64,000 nucleotides of DNA from an uncultured Vampirovibrio sp. (lineage in GTDB: Bacteria > Cyanobacteriota > Vampirovibrionia > Gastranaerophilales > Gastranaerophilaceae), in NCBI GenBank assembly GCA_910583875.1, contig CAJTXT010000001.1:496001-560000 (forward strand), given 5' to 3'. This document shows, one piece after another, positions 61,554 to 64,000 of this stretch; the first letter of the stretch is position 1; the number at the start of each line of letters is the position of its first letter. The notes under the pieces were generated by a model. The model made no database searches and had not been told where the DNA came from. It saw nothing but the letters and a program-made list of their open reading frames with translations. A program made the position numbers and the translations under genes.

Positions 61554-63335
61554 TTAAAAATTCAAATCTTGTTCTTTTGTTTGAATTTTATTTAAAGCTT
61601 TTTGAACAAATTCGTCAACAGAAAGTTTACCTGCTTCACCAATACCGCGGATTCTTACTGCAACTTGTCCTTCTTCAATTTCTTTATCACCCATTACTAG
61701 TACATAAGGGATTTTATTTCCTTGAAGTGCTTCTCTTATTTTATAACCCATGCTTTCGCTTCTGTCATCAAGCTTTGTTCTTATGCCTGCTGCACGTAGT
61801 TTATTATAAACTTCTTGTGCATAATCACAATGACGGTCTGCAATAGGTACAACACAAACTTGAGTTGGAGCAAGCCACATAGGAAATGCCCCCGCATAAT
61901 GTTCAATTAAGATACCATGGAATCTTTCCATAGAACCAAATACAACTCTGTGTAGCATTACAGGTGTTTTTAATTGTCCGTCTTTATCTTGATATTTAAT
62001 ATCAAATCTTGCAGGAAGATTGAAATCTAACTGAATTGTAGCACATTGCCAAGTTCTACCGATAGCGTCTTTAACTTTAAAGTCAATTTTAGGTCCGTAG
62101 AATGCACCATCTCCTTCATTAATTTCATAGTTCATTCCGCGTTTATCCATAGCTTCTTTTAATCCAGCTTCTGCTAATTCCCAGTTTGATAGTTCGCCTA
62201 CATAGCTTTCAGGTCTTGTTGAGAGTTCAACTTCAAATTCCATATTGAAAATCTTCATTGTATCAGCTACAAAATCAATAATTGCATTGATTTCATCAAC
62301 TAATTGTTCAGGTGTACAGAAGATATGCGCATCATCTTGAGTAAAGCCTTGAACACGTGTTAAACCTGATAAAGCACCTGATTTTTCTTTTCTGTATACT
62401 GTACCAAGTTCAGCCATTCTTAATGGCAATGAACGATATGAATGTCTTTCTGATTGATAAATCATAATGTGAAACGGGCAATTCATAGGTTTAACTATAA
62501 ATTGGTCGTCATCTTCATTTTCTTTTTGAATGAAAAACATATTTTCTTTATAGTGGTCAATATGACCTGAAATTTCCCATAATTTTGATTTAGCAATTTG
62601 AGGTGTATTAACAATTACGTAACCGCGTTTTCTGTGTTCACTTCTCCAATAGTTTTCTATTTCTTCACGAACAACTGCTAAATTCGGATGCCATAAAACA
62701 AGTCCGCCGCCAATTTCTTCTCTTACAGAGAATAAGTTTAATTGAGCGCCAAGTTTTCTATGGTCGCGTTTTTGTGCTTCTTCTAGCATTGTTATATATT
62801 GTTCTAAATCTTCTTTATTCCAGAATGCTGTAGCATAAATTCTTTGAAGCATTTTATTTTTTTCATCGCCTCTCCAATAAGCACCTGCAACTTTCATTAA
62901 TTTTATTGCATTGCCTTTAATATAGCTTGTATTTGGAACGTGAGGACCTGAACATAAATCGTTAAATAAAACATTTCCGTCTTTGTCTTTTGTCAAATAT
63001 AAAGTAGGATTGTCATTTTTATGTTCTTCTAATAATTCGGCTTTATAAATTTCGCCTTCTGCTTTAAATTCAGCTATTTGTTTTTGTACATCAGGGATTT
63101 CATATTTTTCGAAGGTCAAATTTTGCTTTAATATAGCTTTCATTTCAGTTTCAATTTTTGCTAAATCTTCATCTGTAAATGCGTGGCCTTCTAAATCAAA
63201 ATCATAATAAAACCCATTATCAATAGCAGGTCCTATAGCTAATTTTGCATTTGGAAATAACTTTTGAACAGCCTGCGCCATAATATGTGAAGCAGAATGT
63301 CTTAATATATGTAGATTCTCGTTATTCTTTTCCAT
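61554..63335 (-). CDS. thrS: Threonyl-tRNA synthetase lacking the TGS domain
   Basis: The 593-aa class II enzyme begins directly with the editing-domain region LHILRHSASHIMAQAVQKLFPNAKLAIGPAIDNGFYYDFD (HxxxH zinc-type pair), so the N-terminal TGS domain found in most bacterial ThrRS (about 640 aa) is missing. Catalytic motifs are present: FFIQKENEDDDQFIVKPMNCPFH, RMAELGTVYRKEKSGALSGLTRVQGFTQDDAHIFC, MLHRVVFGSMERFHGILIEHYAG, and the anticodon domain VCVVPIADRHCDYA. The short form is known in cyanobacteria. Upstream 36 nt separate it from the DUF4127 gene. Confidence 0.96.
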   Translation of the reverse strand: MEKNNENLHILRHSASHIMAQAVQKLFPNAKLAIGPAIDNGFYYDFDLEGHAFTDEDLAKIETEMKAILKQNLTFEKYEIPDVQKQIAEFKAEGEIYKAELLEEHKNDNPTLYLTKDKDGNVLFNDLCSGPHVPNTSYIKGNAIKLMKVAGAYWRGDEKNKMLQRIYATAFWNKEDLEQYITMLEEAQKRDHRKLGAQLNLFSVREEIGGGLVLWHPNLAVVREEIENYWRSEHRKRGYVIVNTPQIAKSKLWEISGHIDHYKENMFFIQKENEDDDQFIVKPMNCPFHIMIYQSERHSYRSLPLRMAELGTVYRKEKSGALSGLTRVQGFTQDDAHIFCTPEQLVDEINAIIDFVADTMKIFNMEFEVELSTRPESYVGELSNWELAEAGLKEAMDKRGMNYEINEGDGAFYGPKIDFKVKDAIGRTWQCATIQLDFNLPARFDIKYQDKDGQLKTPVMLHRVVFGSMERFHGILIEHYAGAFPMWLAPTQVCVVPIADRHCDYAQEVYNKLRAAGIRTKLDDRSESMGYKIREALQGNKIPYVLVMGDKEIEEGQVAVRIRGIGEAGKLSVDEFVQKALNKIQTKEQDLNF

Positions 63336-63371
63336 ATTTTTCCCCTTTTATATAACATATATTAATTTATA

Positions 63372-64000
63372 TCACTCATAAAACAATATATCAACAAAAG
63401 GCAGTTTTACATATATTTTGCTCAATGACACTTTTATTTCAAAAAATCTGTTCCAGGGATATTCATAATCAGCTTTAATCTTTTCTAAATTAAACAAATT
63501 AAAGATTTGATTTTCATATTCCTGCATATAGGTTTTTAGAATATCATCAGAAAGATTGTCAGGGTTATCTTTTAAAATTTTACGAACATTAGCTTGATAT
63601 GCCCAATCATCTAAAAATCTTGTTAATTGAAGATTTTGAAATGCATGTTTATCTGGAAATTTAGCGCCAAAATATGTTAACGCAGCAGAAATAGAACTTC
63701 CTAGTGTATTACCTGTTGTATTCCAAGCAGCATAGCCATAAAACTCTTTTAGATTTGTTTTTGACATCAAAGCTTTTACAAAATTATTATCACTGCCATT
63801 AGCATTCAGAATATCAGCAATAAAATACGGTTTATCAGGAAGAGTTAATTCGCCTTGAAATAAAGGTTCTTCAATATTCATTACAAGTTCACCCTGCTGA
63901 TTTTTAAAATTATTAACTAACAGAATAATATCGCTATTTTTTTCATCAACAACAACACCGCCTGCAAGTTCAATTTGCGATTTTACTGATTCTTCCACGG
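63372..64000 (-). CDS. DUF4127-family protein, C-terminal part (runs off the window)
   Basis: The frame is open to the right edge; the GTG at 63998 is unlikely to be the start because the family is about 500 aa. The visible 208 residues contain DIILLVNNFKNQQGE, PYFIADILNANGSDNNFVKALM, FYGYAAWNTTGNTLGSSISAAL (the G-x-AWNT-x-GN-T-x-G signature of DUF4127), FLDDWAYQANVRKIL and YPWNRFFEIKVSLS. The biochemical function of the family is unknown. Same strand as thrS. Confidence 0.82.
   Translation of the reverse strand, partial: VEESVKSQIELAGGVVVDEKNSDIILLVNNFKNQQGELVMNIEEPLFQGELTLPDKPYFIADILNANGSDNNFVKALMSKTNLKEFYGYAAWNTTGNTLGSSISAALTYFGAKFPDKHAFQNLQLTRFLDDWAYQANVRKILKDNPDNLSDDILKTYMQEYENQIFNLFNLEKIKADYEYPWNRFFEIKVSLSKIYVKLPFVDILFYE

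Noticed and set aside
63336..63371. T-box or other leader for thrS
   Set aside because: Only 36 nt separate thrS from the upstream gene; there is no room for a T-box and no terminator/antiterminator pair.

Overview
The window is AT-rich DNA with short intergenic gaps and a Gram-negative gene set: RseP-type site-2 protease, EmrAB plus a TolC-like outer membrane factor, FtsZ, and a pseudopilin-like protein. Several otherwise unrelated proteins carry short motifs such as HFKG, SFKG, VSFGS or VSFSS. I associate this combination with the gut non-photosynthetic Cyanobacteriota (Gastranaerophilales / Vampirovibrionia, formerly Melainabacteria). A threonyl-tRNA synthetase without the N-terminal TGS domain fits that too. 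The placement is an inference from content, not from a search.

Layout. 0-1 kb: the 3' end of a phage- or toxin-type papain-fold protein and a small orphan. 1-8 kb: ppdK, then a minus-strand operon rny-ymdB-PHP phosphoesterase-pseudopilin, followed by tRNA-Leu(UAA). 8-17 kb: a kinase-like protein, pnuC, lineage-type hypothetical proteins, a double-domain M16 peptidase and ftsZ. 17-21.4 kb: a compact minus-strand operon of a TupA-like ATP-grasp protein, a 56-residue peptide, a PurD-like ATP-grasp protein and a B12-type radical SAM protein, which looks like a peptide or natural-product pathway; a MerR regulator is divergent from it. 22-34.5 kb: a seven-gene glycosyltransferase operon in which five enzymes are fused to coiled coils, three of them built from a shared repeat, and one is a degenerate pseudo-glycosyltransferase. 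35-46 kb: housekeeping (LysM, rsmD, Nif3, coaBC, gmk, rseP, comF, dnaA, aspS). 46-56 kb: YitT, a DUF1796 protein, an orphan radical SAM protein, prs-glmU and an EmrAB/OMF efflux set. 57-61 kb: a repeat-rich accessory stretch with an XRE regulator, small genes and a GH24 lysozyme. 61-64 kb: thrS and the C-terminal part of a DUF4127 protein.

The most unusual signal is non-coding. Five intergenic elements (21881-22063, 34948-35071, 42599-42691, 49338-49669, 61431-61538) consist of a related core, roughly CCTGTGTTTT...ATGGACTTC, enclosed by long inverted arms of 23-41 bp. The arms are perfect in every copy, but their sequence differs completely from locus to locus. Each element lies within 15 nt of at least one stop codon. 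This pattern implies that local flanking DNA is copied in inverted orientation, or that the stem is strongly maintained. A second family of REP-like hairpins, GTC-stem-AACTTGTTT-stem-CTTACCA, occurs in about ten places. Its stems covary between copies, it usually appears as inverted pairs, and some copies carry a loop insertion of about 50 nt.

I saw no CRISPR array, no insertion sequence with a transposase, no rRNA and no convincing replication origin despite the presence of dnaA.
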